Assembly: GCF_958298935.1 (NCBI RefSeq)
Contig: NC_084937.1
Location: 28,901,568 to 28,965,567, forward strand
Direction: 5' to 3'
Length of the DNA stretch: 64,000 nt
Origin: Phragmites australis
Taxonomy: Eukaryota > Streptophyta > Magnoliopsida > Poales > Poaceae
Below are positions 1-11,481 of this stretch, piece by piece. The notes under the pieces were generated by a model. It worked only from the letters and a program-made list of their open reading frames with translations, ran no database searches and was not told the DNA's origin. Position numbers and translations under genes: made by a program. Position 1 is the first letter of the stretch; every line of letters starts with the position of its first letter.

Positions 1-738
1 AGGTGCAGCCTCACACTCTCACTCCTGAGGTGACTGAAGAGCTGTTGATGCCTTCAAGGAAGGAAGGAAGGCCCTGAAGCTGAAGATGGCAGCAGCTCCA
101 CCGAAGGACCAACATTTCGCAACAATGGAGATACAACATCAGTTGGAATCCAGAATCACGACACGGAAAGAGTCTTCCTTCCTTATGCACGGGCGAGGCC
201 CTCAACAATGGCGGAAAGAGTCGCTGCTTTGCTAACTTGGTGCGTTTGCGCTTTTGTTCGAGCAGCAGAATTTTTCAGAATTCAATATCTGGGTACGTGA
301 GGAACAGGCCGCCGGGAAGCTTCTTCTCATCGCCTCTTACATCACCTGAACAATGCACAAAGCTGTTGCTTGCAACATATCGCCTGCCACCACACATCGA
401 TGAAGTAGAATTCATCTATGACAAACTGATAGCATGCCATCACAAACATGCGATAACTAAGAATCTTCACTGGTGAAGTACGCAAAGGTCAACTTGCCGT
501 GTCTACATTCACAGCATCAAACCCCTCAAGTAAATTCATCAGAGGCTTATGAAATTACCACTTTATTTTAGTTCGACAGGCACTCCTTATATGACATGAT
601 GAAAAGCCAAAAGCCATTACACGTAGCATTCCAGCATTTGTTCATTACACTTCTTCCAGCATTGATCGCTGACCACACACACACAAAAAAAAATGTAGAA
701 GGAGCAGGTGCCTTCCATGCAAGTTGGAACACATCCCT
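1..738. other. Left-edge intergenic region and 3' flank of the complex I-type gene
   Basis: No gene can be supported here. Short open frames on both strands match no family I recognise. The part next to 739 (about 540-738) should be the 3' untranslated region of the minus-strand gene that follows. A GGAAGGAA-rich patch lies near 58-72. Confidence 0.5.
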
Positions 739-3007
739 TCAGTACTCTTTCTTGCCAAAGTTTTTGCACCACAGTTGGGATGGGATCGGCCGGACTGGGT
801 GATGCGGGCGTTGCTGCATAATAAAGTATAACATTTGTCAGTGCTGCGCTGTACGCAACTTATTCCAAAACGAAAGAATAACACAGTGAGCCTGTATGAC
901 TGTACTTATCCTCTTAACAACAGGCCTGCTGGCTGAACAAACAAGGCGAGCTCTGGAACCCACATTATGAAAACAGAAATTGCATTATATTGGTCAATAT
1001 TCAATTTAGTATGCAGTCATGTTCTTAGCCAGCTTTACGTAAAATTAATAATGGAATTTTTTTGAGATTGTTCTAACAAGTGAAAAGAATACACATTAAT
1101 AACCATATAAAATATCTTATAATGCTGTACCCTGTAAACACGTGGCATGCTTGACAAGTGTCACCAAGAACTTGCACAAATGCAGCACATTTTTAAGAGG
1201 AGCAACTCTGATTTGTTTATCATTATCAGATTTCCCATGCTCATAGGTGCATACTAGCACTAAGTGTCGTCCAAGATACGAGTGAAGTGTCTGACATAAA
1301 ACAGTGATAACACAAATGCAGCATACTTTAGTTGTTCATCTATCATCAGCTACCATTATTTTGCACCTTTGCCCTACAATAAGTAGCAATGCAAAGCAAT
1401 GTTCAGTATATAATTTGCTTTAGAACAGAAAATGTACATTCCTACGTTAGTTATTTCCATTAATATCTGTGAAAGGTACCATAAAACATACAAATCTTAC
1501 CTTACATCTATAGGACTCCTTCTCAAAATAAGTACATCATGTGCTCCGAATTGGACTAAATTACCTACTTGTGAAGGGAGTGCAAGCCCCATAAATTTTG
1601 TATGCACCCTAAAACCCTTATGGCCCTACTACACATGCTCCATTTACCTTACTGGTGCATGTTTTCTCAAGATATAAACAAGGTCATTATTCTAGTGACT
1701 TTTTCAACATTCTAAAAAGCGTTAGGCGAGCAATGGGGTGGCGCCTAGCGCCTAATCGGGGGGCGCTAGTGATCACCTAGGTGGGCTAGGCGGCGATTAG
1801 GTGCTAAGAGGAAGGGTGGTGCCCAGGCACCACTTAGACTGTCTAGATAGCTGCCTGTTAGAATAATGATTTTGTAAGACAACTTACGCACATACTCTTT
1901 GGATACCTTCATGATGTTTAATTGGCACTGAAAAGTACGATGGGTGAAAGAGGTTGAACCATAAGTTCAACCAAATTATAAGAAATACTTGCAGTGCAGG
2001 ATGGTTAGCCCCATATTCTGCATATGGCTTACATTCTGTAGTCTGTAATGTATCACTTTGACCAGAATGGACTACATGCTTTCATTGGCAAGTGGATCTT
2101 ACATGAAATAGCAGCCTGCCTGCTTGGGGACACAAGTGGTAACTGGCAACCACATATAGTAACATCTCACTTCCCTATCCTCTTTCCTCTCCATCAGCCT
2201 TTGTACTCCTTAGCTAACTAGTGAACATGCACTATGCAGAAGTTCCATCAAAGAAGTTCAGCGAAATTACTAGACCCATTAGGATCTGTGCGCATGTGTA
2301 CTGCCTGGCTGGCTAACATGTGATTGTCAGCAAGTCATCCAAATAGGAACAAGCACGATCATTGCAATTTGTCTACAGATCATTTCAGAACAGCAGGCAA
2401 ATTACAGGAGTTTTATTATTTTTTCAATATAGCTTTCGAATCAACCCACTCCAATTAAGTAACATCCTATTCTGAAACTGCATTCCACAGCAACACTAAT
2501 TTAAGATTTCAAGGGTACTTCCACCAGGATCACAAGCATTACCCAAATGGCACTCACAACTCACAAGTTTTGAGTTTTACAGCTGAATGAAGAGCAGAAG
2601 CAATTGGCTATCACTTCCACATTCGAGCTGTGCGCTATGTAGACTGCGTAAACTGTTCGTAGCTACTAGTTCCAATGACGAGAAGTCTCGCCAGCTCCGT
2701 AAATATTCGTTCGCCACAGATCTAATCTCTAGGCTAGACTAAGGGTCACCTCAAATCCTTCAGACCGTGTACGCCAAGGAGGGGGAGAAGTAGCAGGGTT
2801 AGAGCCTGGGTGGCGGGGGCACGGCATGTATACCTCGAGCTCGGCGGACTTCATGGCGATGGGGATGCAGATGAGGAAGATGCCGAACATGGCGATGGCG
2901 GTGTTGCGGCGCCAGTGGACGGGGCGGCAGTAGGGTCCACCCGTCATGCTCCACACCTTGTGGCGGAAGTCGCCGCCCCCGTGCCCGCCGCCATGGTCGC
3001 CGCCCAT
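739..3007 (-). CDS. Small mitochondrial complex I-type accessory subunit (82 aa, two exons)
   Basis: Exon 1 runs 3007-2834 (58 codons) and exon 2 runs 813-739 (24 codons plus stop). They are separated by a 2,020-bp GT-AG intron in phase 0. The protein starts with a Gly/His-rich stretch (MGGDHGGGHGGG), then a conserved block VWSMTGGPYCRPVHWRR at about residues 18-34, a single hydrophobic segment at about 35-51 (NTAIAMFGIFLICIPIA), and a tail with QRPHHPVRPIPSQLWCKNFG and a KKEY end. I recognise this as a conserved plant family annotated as a small membrane-arm subunit of NADH:ubiquinone oxidoreductase (the family of Arabidopsis At4g00585 or the ESSS subunits; I cannot say which from memory). 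It would sit in the inner mitochondrial membrane. The second exon alone is only 75 bp. The join AELE|QRPHH fits the family without gaps, so no further exon is needed. Confidence 0.8.
1722..1860. repeat. GC-rich inverted-repeat patch inside the complex I-gene intron
   Basis: This patch repeats GCGCCTAG/GGCG-type words in both orientations (gcgttaggcg, gcgcctagcgcctaat, cctaggtgggctaggcggcg, ggtgcccaggcacc). Such self-complementary CCTAGGCG-rich tracts are common small dispersed elements in grass introns. No clear target-site duplication was found. Confidence 0.4.
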
Positions 3008-3866
3008 CGTCGTCGCCGCCGCCGCCGCTCCTCGGATTCAGTCAGATAGGGGGTGAGGTGTGAGCCTGACCGTGGAGAGCAGTTTTTGGGCAAGGGACCC
3101 TGCTGATTTCGCTAATTACATTCTAGTACTGCCGATTGGGAAAAAAAAATCAAGAAATACTGTAACTACACTTTGTCTGATGAAGCCCTTGTTTGGAATG
3201 CAGGAATTGAAAAAAAGAGAACATTCAATATTCTTCAAAATTTGGTGAAATTCCCTCATTTGAAATTATGTCATAAACTCATCAACTGTACCTACCTCAT
3301 TTGACATTTCTGACATCAAACCTCGACTTTTCAAATTGTTACGATTTGAATCTGTTTTAAACCCGAATAACATAGGTTTTATCACTTATGCGGATACAAG
3401 AAAAAGAAGTGGCATACATGTTTACAATATGTTTCTAACAGCAAAAGCCAAGAATTATTCAGAAAGTAATGATCAGTGTATGATGTTATCCATGACAAAT
3501 AAAGTTTTGCAAACCCATAATATTCAGGATAACATTCGCTCCATCAAGTATTCAACCTTTGCATTGAAGCAGAAACAGCAAGTCACACGATTGATCAACA
3601 GCAACAGTGTTGTTCCTTGGCCAGGGCAACTTCTTTGTGTGACAAAATCATAAGTTTGTATTTATAATACATACACGAGATTTGATTCAAGAAAGCAAAG
3701 CACAATGAGACTAGCCACTGTGGTTTCTACTCCTGTGAGACCTAACAAAGCTCTTCGCCTCTTCCGAATTATATGTGTAAATACAGTAGTACAACTAGAG
3801 GGGAAAAAAGATCATAAGAAAGATACACAAAATCAACTTAAGCTTCCAAACCATTATTATCCAATA
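3008..3866. other. Intergenic region between two minus-strand genes
   Basis: Contains the promoter side of the complex I-type gene (GC-rich near 3008-3050) and the 3' flank of the next gene. Mostly AT-rich. I see no coding exon or recognisable repeat. Confidence 0.5.
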
Positions 3867-5841
3867 CTAGAACCTAGGAGGGCTTGTTGGGATTCTTGCA
3901 GCCCCCTGCATAAGATTTGCACGCCGTTTCCGGTAATATACGAATGGACCGCTTACTAACAACATACTGGCCATTATCACCTGCAAAAGGACATACCTTT
4001 GAGATTCATGCTAAGAAATAAAGGGAAATTTGTATCGGATTCTCATTGACTAATGAAGATTAAAGATAAAACAAAACATCAATAAAAATGTGACATTGTT
4101 AGTGTTGAAGGAGTAAGTTTGTGCTGGAAAGAGAGTACAACCCATGCTTTGCATTTTTAGGGTACAAACACTGTCCTTTTACTGGGATGCTTCAATTTTG
4201 CAAGTAAACCGCATGGTCAGAACACAAAGCTCCAGATATCTACTGTCGCAAAATGAGAAGAAAAGGTCTGTGTGTCCTCTTGTTTAAGGGTGAGATTCAG
4301 AGCCCTGGTTTGCAAAAATAATGAAATAAGCCCAGAAAGGCCAGAACTATTTCTCACTTAACATTTTTTTGCAATTTTCTTCCACAGTTTTTTCTCACTT
4401 TCCATTCTTTGCTCCCTATGGTATTAGTGTTAGCAACATGTTATACTGAAGTAAATGAGGAATATATTGCAGACGGTACAATCTCTGTAATAATAGAAGA
4501 TAAAAGTTCTGCGAATTTAATACCTCGAAACCAAGAACAGATAACTTCTCTTCACCCTCCAATGGCACACAACTCCTGTAAGTAATATAATGCTTTGTGC
4601 CACTTGATGTGGATGCATCATCTAATACCTTCCTCTGCTTGCTCTTGTTTCCTTCTTTTGTAACATTTTGTACTTGTACACATTTCAAAGGCAGGCGATA
4701 GCCAGTTTCGCTGCAGCTGTACTTTTCATTGTTCTAAAAAAATGATATGTTATTGTCAGGCCAGCAGGACCAGTACAATGGAAACGAAATACGCAAGCAT
4801 GCCATTTCAGTATGACAGTGAAATGGTCTTGCATGGTTGTAACTTGTAATCTGAAGTATTGAACCCAGGCTTGTTATCTATGAAGTGTTCAACTCCATTG
4901 AGTTAAGTAGATACAAAATATGCAGCAGCTGAAAATATATAGGTCTATTGTCTTTGCTAATGGGGCAAACAGGAAACCTCTGCCTGTCTGCCACATGTTT
5001 CTGCAAATACTATCATCCAACTTAAGTTTCTGCAAATACTATCATCCAAATGATCGGAAAAAGAGAAACCCTTGGAGCAAATTAAAAGATAAAACTAGAA
5101 ACTCCCCAACATGGCACAAAGTATCTCTATTCCCCTAATGCTGCGGGTGCGCAACACCTCAGTCTCACCTTAACGATAGTTTTTCTTCCTCAATGGCACC
5201 TCATTCTCTATAGCATCAAAACAGCACAACACGAATCGGGCGAGAGACTATTCGATCATATATTACATAGTAACTTGGACTTGGCCTTAATCAGTGCCCG
5301 GAACCAAATGTACCAGGTGAAGCAAATCGAAGTACCCCCCAAAAAAAAGGGGAACAAACAGGCTCGTTTTTCCAGTTAACATTAATCAAGATCTGATCTT
5401 TTCCCACGATAAAGTTCTACCATTCTAAGCTAGGAACACTAATTACCCATAAACTAGGGAAAAAAACAAGGAATGTATCAACCGACCCCCAAATCCCACT
5501 GGAACAGCATAATCTTCTTGTTTCACCAATCAAGATCGATTTTTCCCCCAGCCGACATTCCAATACAATATGTACGCGGACTCCAGAAGAAGAGAAAATC
5601 GCCTGACCTTCTCCGAGTACTGGCAGGGTATGCAAGGACCGGATGGGGTGCACTGGTAGGAGGCGTTCCCCTGCGCCTCCACGAAGCCGAGCAGCGACCT
5701 CCGCGTTCCCGAGGCCGTCGATGCGGCCGCCGCCGCCGCGGCGATCGCCGGGGGAATCCAGCATAGGGCGGCCACGGCAACGAGGAGCAGCAGCAGAAGG
5801 CGCCACCGCCAGGAGGTCGCCGCCGTCGCCTTGTTCGCCAT
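3867..5841 (-). CDS. Secreted/type I membrane protein of unknown function, Cys-rich ectodomain (185 aa, three exons)
   Basis: Exons are 5841-5608 (78 codons), 4733-4524 (70 codons) and 3980-3867 (37 codons plus stop); all junctions are phase 0 with GT-AG introns. The N-terminus has a strong signal peptide (WRWRLLLLLLVAVAALCW at about residues 11-28) followed by an Ala-rich stretch. The ectodomain carries a conserved motif, CTPSGPCIPCQYSEK at 64-78, continuing across the intron as NNEKYSCSETGYRLPLKC at 79-96, then a charged region and YRSCVPLEGEEKLSVLGFE. A C-terminal hydrophobic segment at about 149-165 is followed by YYRKRR and a short basic tail ending in PTSPPRF. This is the layout of a type I single-pass protein with a short cytosolic tail. 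I know the family as a conserved plant protein without assigned function. The last exon was found by matching the expected membrane segment and basic tail. The gene is divergent from the RCC1 gene. Confidence 0.82.
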
Positions 5842-6048
5842 GGCTTCCGCGGCTGCTGATCTCGCCGACCTCGCTTGGTGCGGTGGCGACGCGGTGGCTA
5901 TGGGAAGTTGGACGCGCCCGTTAACCCGATACTTTTAACGGGCACATGGAAATTAACGGGTTCAAACCCGTAGACCCGACTTTATACTAGCTGTCGTGTT
6001 CGCCGCTTCGTCTCTCGCAGACAAACAAACGCGCCGCCGCCGCCGGCA
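5842..6048. promoter_or_regulatory. Compact divergent promoter between the 185-aa membrane protein gene and the RCC1 gene
   Basis: Only 207 bp separate the two start codons. The region holds three copies of the word TTAACGGG or its complement (about 5920-5965), partly arranged as inverted repeats with GGGTTCAAACCCG. These could serve both directions. No clear TATA box is visible for either gene. Confidence 0.55.
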
Positions 6049-9000
6049 ATGTTCCGCCGCCTCCTCCCCCTCCGCCGCCGCTGCTTCTCCACCTCGGCCG
6101 CCTCGAACGCCACCCCAACTCTCTACTCGAGCGGCACCAACCCGTTCTCCCTCCTCTCGTGGGGCCGCGGTGCGTCCGGCCAGCTCGGCGGCGGGAAGGA
6201 GGAGCGCCGGCTCTACCCCTCCCCCGTTGCCCACCTCCTGGTCCCCGACTCAGACCCGCGCCTCGCGCCCACCCCCGGGTGCCTCCCCGTGGATGCGGAG
6301 GCATCCGGCGTGGAGGTGGGGATCTCCTGCGGGCTCTTCCACTCCGCGCTCCTCGTCGATGGCGACGCCTGGGTGTGGGGCAAGGGCGACGGCGGACGCC
6401 TCGGCCTCGGCGACGAGTCGTCCGCCTTCGTCCCCCGCCCCAACCCGAACCTCCGCGAAGTCCGCCTCCTTGCTCTCGGCGGCATCCACTCCGCCGCGCT
6501 GACCGCCTCCGGTGACGTCTTCACCTGGTGAGGAAACTGCCACATTGCTGATTTGAAAAGTTTAGTATGTGTATACTTCATGTGATTAGATGTCTAATTA
6601 CTTGTCACTCGATGAATGAATTGTAAGAAGAATGCATTGCATTTTGATGGATGTGGCTGCTGCATCACTCAGTTTACTGTAGTCTGCAGGGGTTATGGTG
6701 GATTTGGAGCTCTGGGACACTATGTTTACCATAGGGAGCTGTTGCCGAGGCGAGTGAATGTCCCTTGGGAAGGGAAGATAATGCACATTGCTACTAGTGG
6801 AGCGCATACCGCAGCAATCACAGACTCAGGCCAGTCTTATTCACGCTTGATCCTAAACTATAGTTTTTGATCATCTGATACCATCTTTCGCAATCAATAG
6901 TGCTAATATCACTATCCATGCATTGTTAGTCTCTTGCTATTGTTGAATTCCCTCAGCTCTGATCATTGTACTTTGAGAACAGGTGAACTTTACACTTGGG
7001 GTCGTGATGAAGGCGACGGTAGGTTGGGGCTTGGAAGTGGAGGTGGTCCCGGTGAAGCTGGCTCCCTCAGTGTACCTTCCAAGGTGAATGCACTGCCTGT
7101 TCCAGTTGCTGCTGTAGCTTGTGGTGGCTTCTTCACGATGGCGCTGACTTCAGATGGGCAATTATGGAGTTGGGGAGGTTAGGCTCTGACTAAACATCAA
7201 ACAACGACTCATACTGTCATACACATTTACTAAGAGTTAGTGTTTTCCTCTAGATGGCATAGCAGTTTTCCAATAAATAGCCTGTTTTTGTTTGCATACC
7301 AGATCCTTCATTTCATTATCAGACATAGCTTAGCTGACTTTGATATTGTCTCCAATCCATGTAGAACACAATCTCTGTCATGCCTTTTTATGTTTTCAGT
7401 TGGCCACCCTACCCTAGTAAATTGACCGGTAAAAATATCAAAGCTAATATGAGTATTGCCAAAACACTCCAGATTTGATGTGCATCCATTTCTTCTCCAA
7501 TTGATATGATGCTAGAGTCTGCACCTTTTTATTCCATCGTGTTAAGTTACATGTCAAAGGAATGCATCCCTTCATTTTGGCTTTCTACTGTAAGAGAATA
7601 ATGTATTTTTGAGTTTTGAATTGCGCCCTCTCGTCTAATTACTCATCAGTTTAAATTTTCCTAGTGCCTGTTGGCAACTTATTGATGTACTGAATGATCA
7701 CATCTTGCATGTCATTTTCAGCAAATTCAAACTTTGAACTGGGTAGAGGAAGCAATTCCAGTGATTGGAGGCCACAGGCTGTCCCTAGTCTGAAAAATAT
7801 CCGCGTAATCCAAGTAGCATGTGGTGGATATCATTCTTTAGCTTTGACTGGTAAGTTATTAGAACCTGCAAATTCTGATCTTTCCTGAACTTTTGTTAGA
7901 ACATACAGGAACCAATATAAAGCCACTGCATTTGTAGAGAGAGATTTGTTTCAGTCCTATTAATATCAAATTGCAGCTGTAGCACCGCTTTGACTCCTAT
8001 TAATTTCAATTTGCAGTTGTAGCACTGCTGGCTGTTGCACCATAGCATTGTGTGAAATGATGTGAAATTTCTCACTGATCTTAACTGTTTACAGATGAAG
8101 GTGAAGTTCTCTCATGGGGACATGGCGGACATGGACAACTTGGGCATCCCACCCTTCAAAATCATAGAGTCCCACTTCCCATCAAAGCTTTATCTGAGGA
8201 GCGAATTGTCTACATAGCCTGTGGAGGATCGACTTCTGCTGCTATATCAGGTGAAATCTAGAGATTTTCTCTGGTAGTCGTTCAATACCCTAATGCTGTG
8301 CAGATTACTCTTGACATGCTCTTGGTCTCACTTATCTTTCATTCATTATTTAGTTAACTAGAATATGGTAGTACAAAAGAAAATCTTGGTTCTAGAAAAT
8401 GTGAAATAAATGTCTCTGCTGGAGATCGGAAGGAATCGCCAAGGATGCAGTACCACCATATGACGACATGTAAACTGAAAATAAATTATGTATTTTGAAC
8501 ACCATTCTGGAGATGAATAATATTATAATGTTGAAGAGAGCACTGCTTGTTTTTTTTTGTACCGAAAGCTTGTATATTGGTACCGTGCCATGTAATTCAT
8601 ATTCAGCAGATAAAATCTCTATTAATGACGGTTTGTGCTATCTTTTAATTTGTTAGGTATTGATAAAGAAGTCGTGGTGCCTTTATGTTGACTAGAGTAC
8701 CAGTTGCTCAATCAATTCTGATTCCCAGAATATTACATTTTTACATTGTAAAGGTTACTTCTTTGTGGCATGAGGTTGATCTACTTCATGGGTCTGGGCT
8801 TGCTTTGCCTTATTCTAGTTCTACATCATGATTCATCTAAAGAAAAAAAGTTCTACACCATAACGTCTATTAGCTAAATGCAAACAATCAAATTTCCCCG
8901 CTGTAAGCAACTCACCTGAATTTACTTTGTTTTAATTGTCTGGACAGAGAAAGGTGACTTGTACATGTGGGGAAACGCAAGAGACTGCCAGTTAGGCGTC

Positions 9001-9150
9001 CCTGGTCTGCCAGAAGTTCAGCCACTCCCAGTTAAGGTGAATTTCCTCTCAGACGGCGATGAAGATTTGGGCCCTCCTCGTGTCATCTCTGTTGCAATAG
9101 GAGCTTCCCATGCCATGTGCTTGGTCTCCACGCAACAAAGTGAGAAATAG
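6049..9150 (+). CDS. RUG3: RCC1-repeat protein, mitochondrial RUG3 type (433 aa, six exons)
   Basis: Exons are 6049-6527, 6690-6829, 6983-7177, 7722-7850, 8095-8250 and 8948-9150, together 434 codons including the stop with the frame kept at each junction. The N-terminus is Arg/Ser-rich without acidic residues (MFRRLLPLRRRCFSTSAA), as expected of a mitochondrial targeting peptide. The rest is a chain of RCC1 repeats with recurrent W-GxGxxGxLG and ACGGxHSxALT signatures (for example SWGRGASGQLGGG, VWGKGDGGRLGLG, TWGRDEGDGRLGLG, SWGHGGHGQLGHP, MWGNARDCQLG), a seven-bladed propeller fold. Length and targeting fit the RCC1/UVR8/GEF-like 3 subgroup, known in Arabidopsis for splicing of mitochondrial nad2 and complex I assembly; the functional assignment is by family. 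Intron 2 (6830-6982) begins with GC instead of GT. A decayed copy of exon 1 lies at 10.9 kb. Confidence 0.85.
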
Positions 9151-9530
9151 CGTATTCGGGTTTTCAGCTTTGTAAAGGCGCTCATGTTTCGACATTCTAA
9201 CATCCAAGTTGATTCCGGAGAGGATCATCTTCTTTCCTGGCTCGATCCTGCTGGCCCTGTTGGTGGAAGCTGGAAAGACTTGCTCAGTTTTAAGTTCGAC
9301 ATCAGCAAGAAACAATAAAAGCTGCGTGCTGATGAACCAGGAAAGGCCATGTGGCTGGCTTTAGGTCTGGCTAAACACAGCCATGGTAGATTCAAATCCT
9401 TCAATTTTTATAGTACTGCAAGTTCTGTGTAGACGTTCTTGGTTTTCTCAAGCACTGTGACACGAGTAATGAAACTGCGACAAACGTGAATGTACGACAT
9501 GTACCCTTCTTTGTTTTTTTGGCGAAAGGG
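9151..9530. other. 3' flank of the RCC1 gene
   Basis: Likely 3' untranslated sequence for the first 200-300 bp. No other feature recognised. Confidence 0.5.
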
Positions 9531-10110
9531 GAATATCATCATATTAAAAGGTAATAGAGATTACAATACATCCTTTTTACGGAAGGGCCCCTATCTAACA
9601 TAGAAATTACATCAAGAACCCTTATGTTCTTCTTCCTCTTCGGTTCTGGCTGCTTCTGCTGCTCACCAGTCTGTCGCGCTGTGCACCAGAGCATCGAACT
9701 TCCATCCTCTCCTGCCCAAATCATAGAACGGACTCCAAACATTGGTAAGCCCCAAGAAATCCTCGGTGAAAGAACATAGGTTGTCGGACTCCCCAATTTG
9801 GTAGCACAATCACTTTGACACCACCGTGGACTTCAACCTCCCGAATGACCCAGAACACAACTCCAGTTCCACCGGTGAGAACACTGGCAGCTCAGAAACC
9901 GAACCAAAAAACAGCGGATTACAACCATAACAAACCGCCAACACAAACACCACTAACTTGCCAAGAATCTCGCTAGAGAGACCAACAGACCATCGCGACC
10001 GGAGAAGGCTTGCAGGAGCATACAAGAACTAAAAGTGGCTGGAAATGCCGTCATCGGCGGCTCCACTGGAGCCTAGCTAGACCTAAAGAAACAGATCTAT
10101 AACCCTAAGA
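9515..10110 (-). repeat. Retroelement-like anonymous repeat
   Basis: Begins with a T-rich stretch followed by a GGCGAAAGGGGAAT-type word that I associate with ends of dispersed grass retroelements. It continues as non-coding sequence with only short broken frames. No terminal repeats or target duplication could be identified, so the assignment is tentative. Confidence 0.3.
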
Positions 10111-10865
10111 ACTACAACTAGACTACACTATCAATATATTTTTCATGTGATCAATGGCACCTAACATATATATTAAATGTAGGGGGTGTTATGGGTCTTT
10201 TATGCATGTATGTGAGGCTATAGGATGCATGTGAACCTACAATGATGTATGTTTTGTTATCTCTGACTAATCCACAATAATGATAGTTTCCTTATCGCAT
10301 GTGGATTGTTTTAAACTCATATTCTCCTGCGAGATATTCCTTGCTCAATATTCTCATGTGAACTTATATACTCGTTACGAGCAGTGATGCAACCAGGATG
10401 AGCAAAACCTGAATGAATGGAAAGGGGGAGCTCGAGTGAGCAAACAAGGATGAGCTGAATGTACATCGGATAAGCTGAATTTACGTTTACCTGCATCTCC
10501 TCTTAAATGAAGCCACTGCCCTCCAGCTTCTCCTTTTAAATAAAAAACTACCTACATCTCCTCTTGAATGAAACACCAGTTTCTCCTTAAAAACACATAT
10601 TCTTTGGACGTAGCTTGACGAGAATTCTTTAGTTTGATTGATTCTAATTCGGATGTTGAGGATGTATCTATATAGATTGGTATTTGTAATTGTAATTAGC
10701 AGAATGTTGTAGTTATCTTGCTTTTCTGTCACCATTCCTTTTATGGGAAATTTGAGGATCGGTCGTGAAATCGGACATCGGTATTGTTTAATTGATATTG
10801 TTAGTAGTGGAAAGCGGAAACCTGAAACACGCAATTGACTTGAGGAGGCAGAAATGGGCCAATTA
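10110..10865. other. AT-rich intergenic DNA
   Basis: No gene or clear repeat boundary seen. A short phrase about lacking or having CTCCTCTTxAATGAAxC recurs near 10495 and 10557. Confidence 0.4.
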
Positions 10866-11100
10866 CGTATACAGACTCCGCTTTCCCCCCTTCGCCCACT
10901 CGCCCCGCGCCTCTCTCCCATCCCCGGGCGACCCGCCGCGTCGGAAGGCGTTGAGGTGGGGATCTCCTGCGGCTCGTCGACTCCGCGCTCCTCGTCGACG
11001 GTGGAAAATGGGTGTGGGGGCAAGGATGGCGGCGGTCGCCTCGGCCTCGGCTACGAGTCGTCCGCCTTCGTCCCCCGCCCCAACCCCAACCTCCGCCTTT
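10866..11100 (+). pseudogene. Fragment of the RCC1 (RUG3-like) first exon
   Basis: The stretch from about 10945 to 11096 matches bases 6303-6463 of the RCC1 gene's exon 1 closely (GVEVGISCG, then GGRLGLGYESSAFVPRPNPNLR). Small deletions put the beginning and the end in different frames. Upstream similarity is weaker (CCCGGG-containing stretch near 10920). No other exon of the gene follows; the sequence passes into the folB leader. This is a decayed partial duplication. Confidence 0.8.
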
Positions 11101-11219
11101 TCTTGGTTTCTACTGTTGCACCGAATTTGCAGTCTAATGTTTGCTATTACTGTCTCAGCATCCACCATTTGAGACAAGCGAGGTGTTCTTGGCTTCCTGC
11201 TGCTGTTATGCTCACTACC

Positions 11220-11481
11220 TTTTCCTTCTGGGGTCAGATTGCACGTCTGCCCAAGCGGATAGGTTCAGGGGATACGTCTTGCGCGCGCATCTCCATCCGT
11301 GCGCCTTGCTTCCTTGCAGTCAGGCAGCGATCTCCTCAATTTAGTTTGGTTCACAGAGCATCCTTCAATTCCAATCACAATCAATCGACAAGAGGTGCTG
11401 CAGGTTGTCAAGATAGGAGCTTTGTATCTGCTGATCTCCATCAACTAATTGACTGAACTGTTCTGTGTTTTAGGTACCATT
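11220..11481 (+). promoter_or_regulatory. folB leader region (5' UTR with probable leader intron)
   Basis: This 260-bp stretch (from ATTGCACGTCTGCCCAAG to the start codon) is repeated downstream of each PMEI-like gene: near 15655-15736 (cut short), 28305-28533 (ends exactly before the AG) and 46175-46434. The sequence TTCTGTGTTTTAG just before the coding exon looks like a splice acceptor, so the leader probably contains an intron. Confidence 0.55.

Noticed and set aside
5946..5975. GGGTTCAAACCCG resembling a tRNA T-arm
   Set aside because: No A box, acceptor stem or anticodon arm at the right distance; it is part of the repeated TTAACGGG region in the divergent promoter.
5962..6581. Several long frames overlapping the first RUG3 exon on both strands
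   Set aside because: They are shadows caused by the very high GC content of the exon; only the plus frame has RCC1 repeats and proper splice sites.
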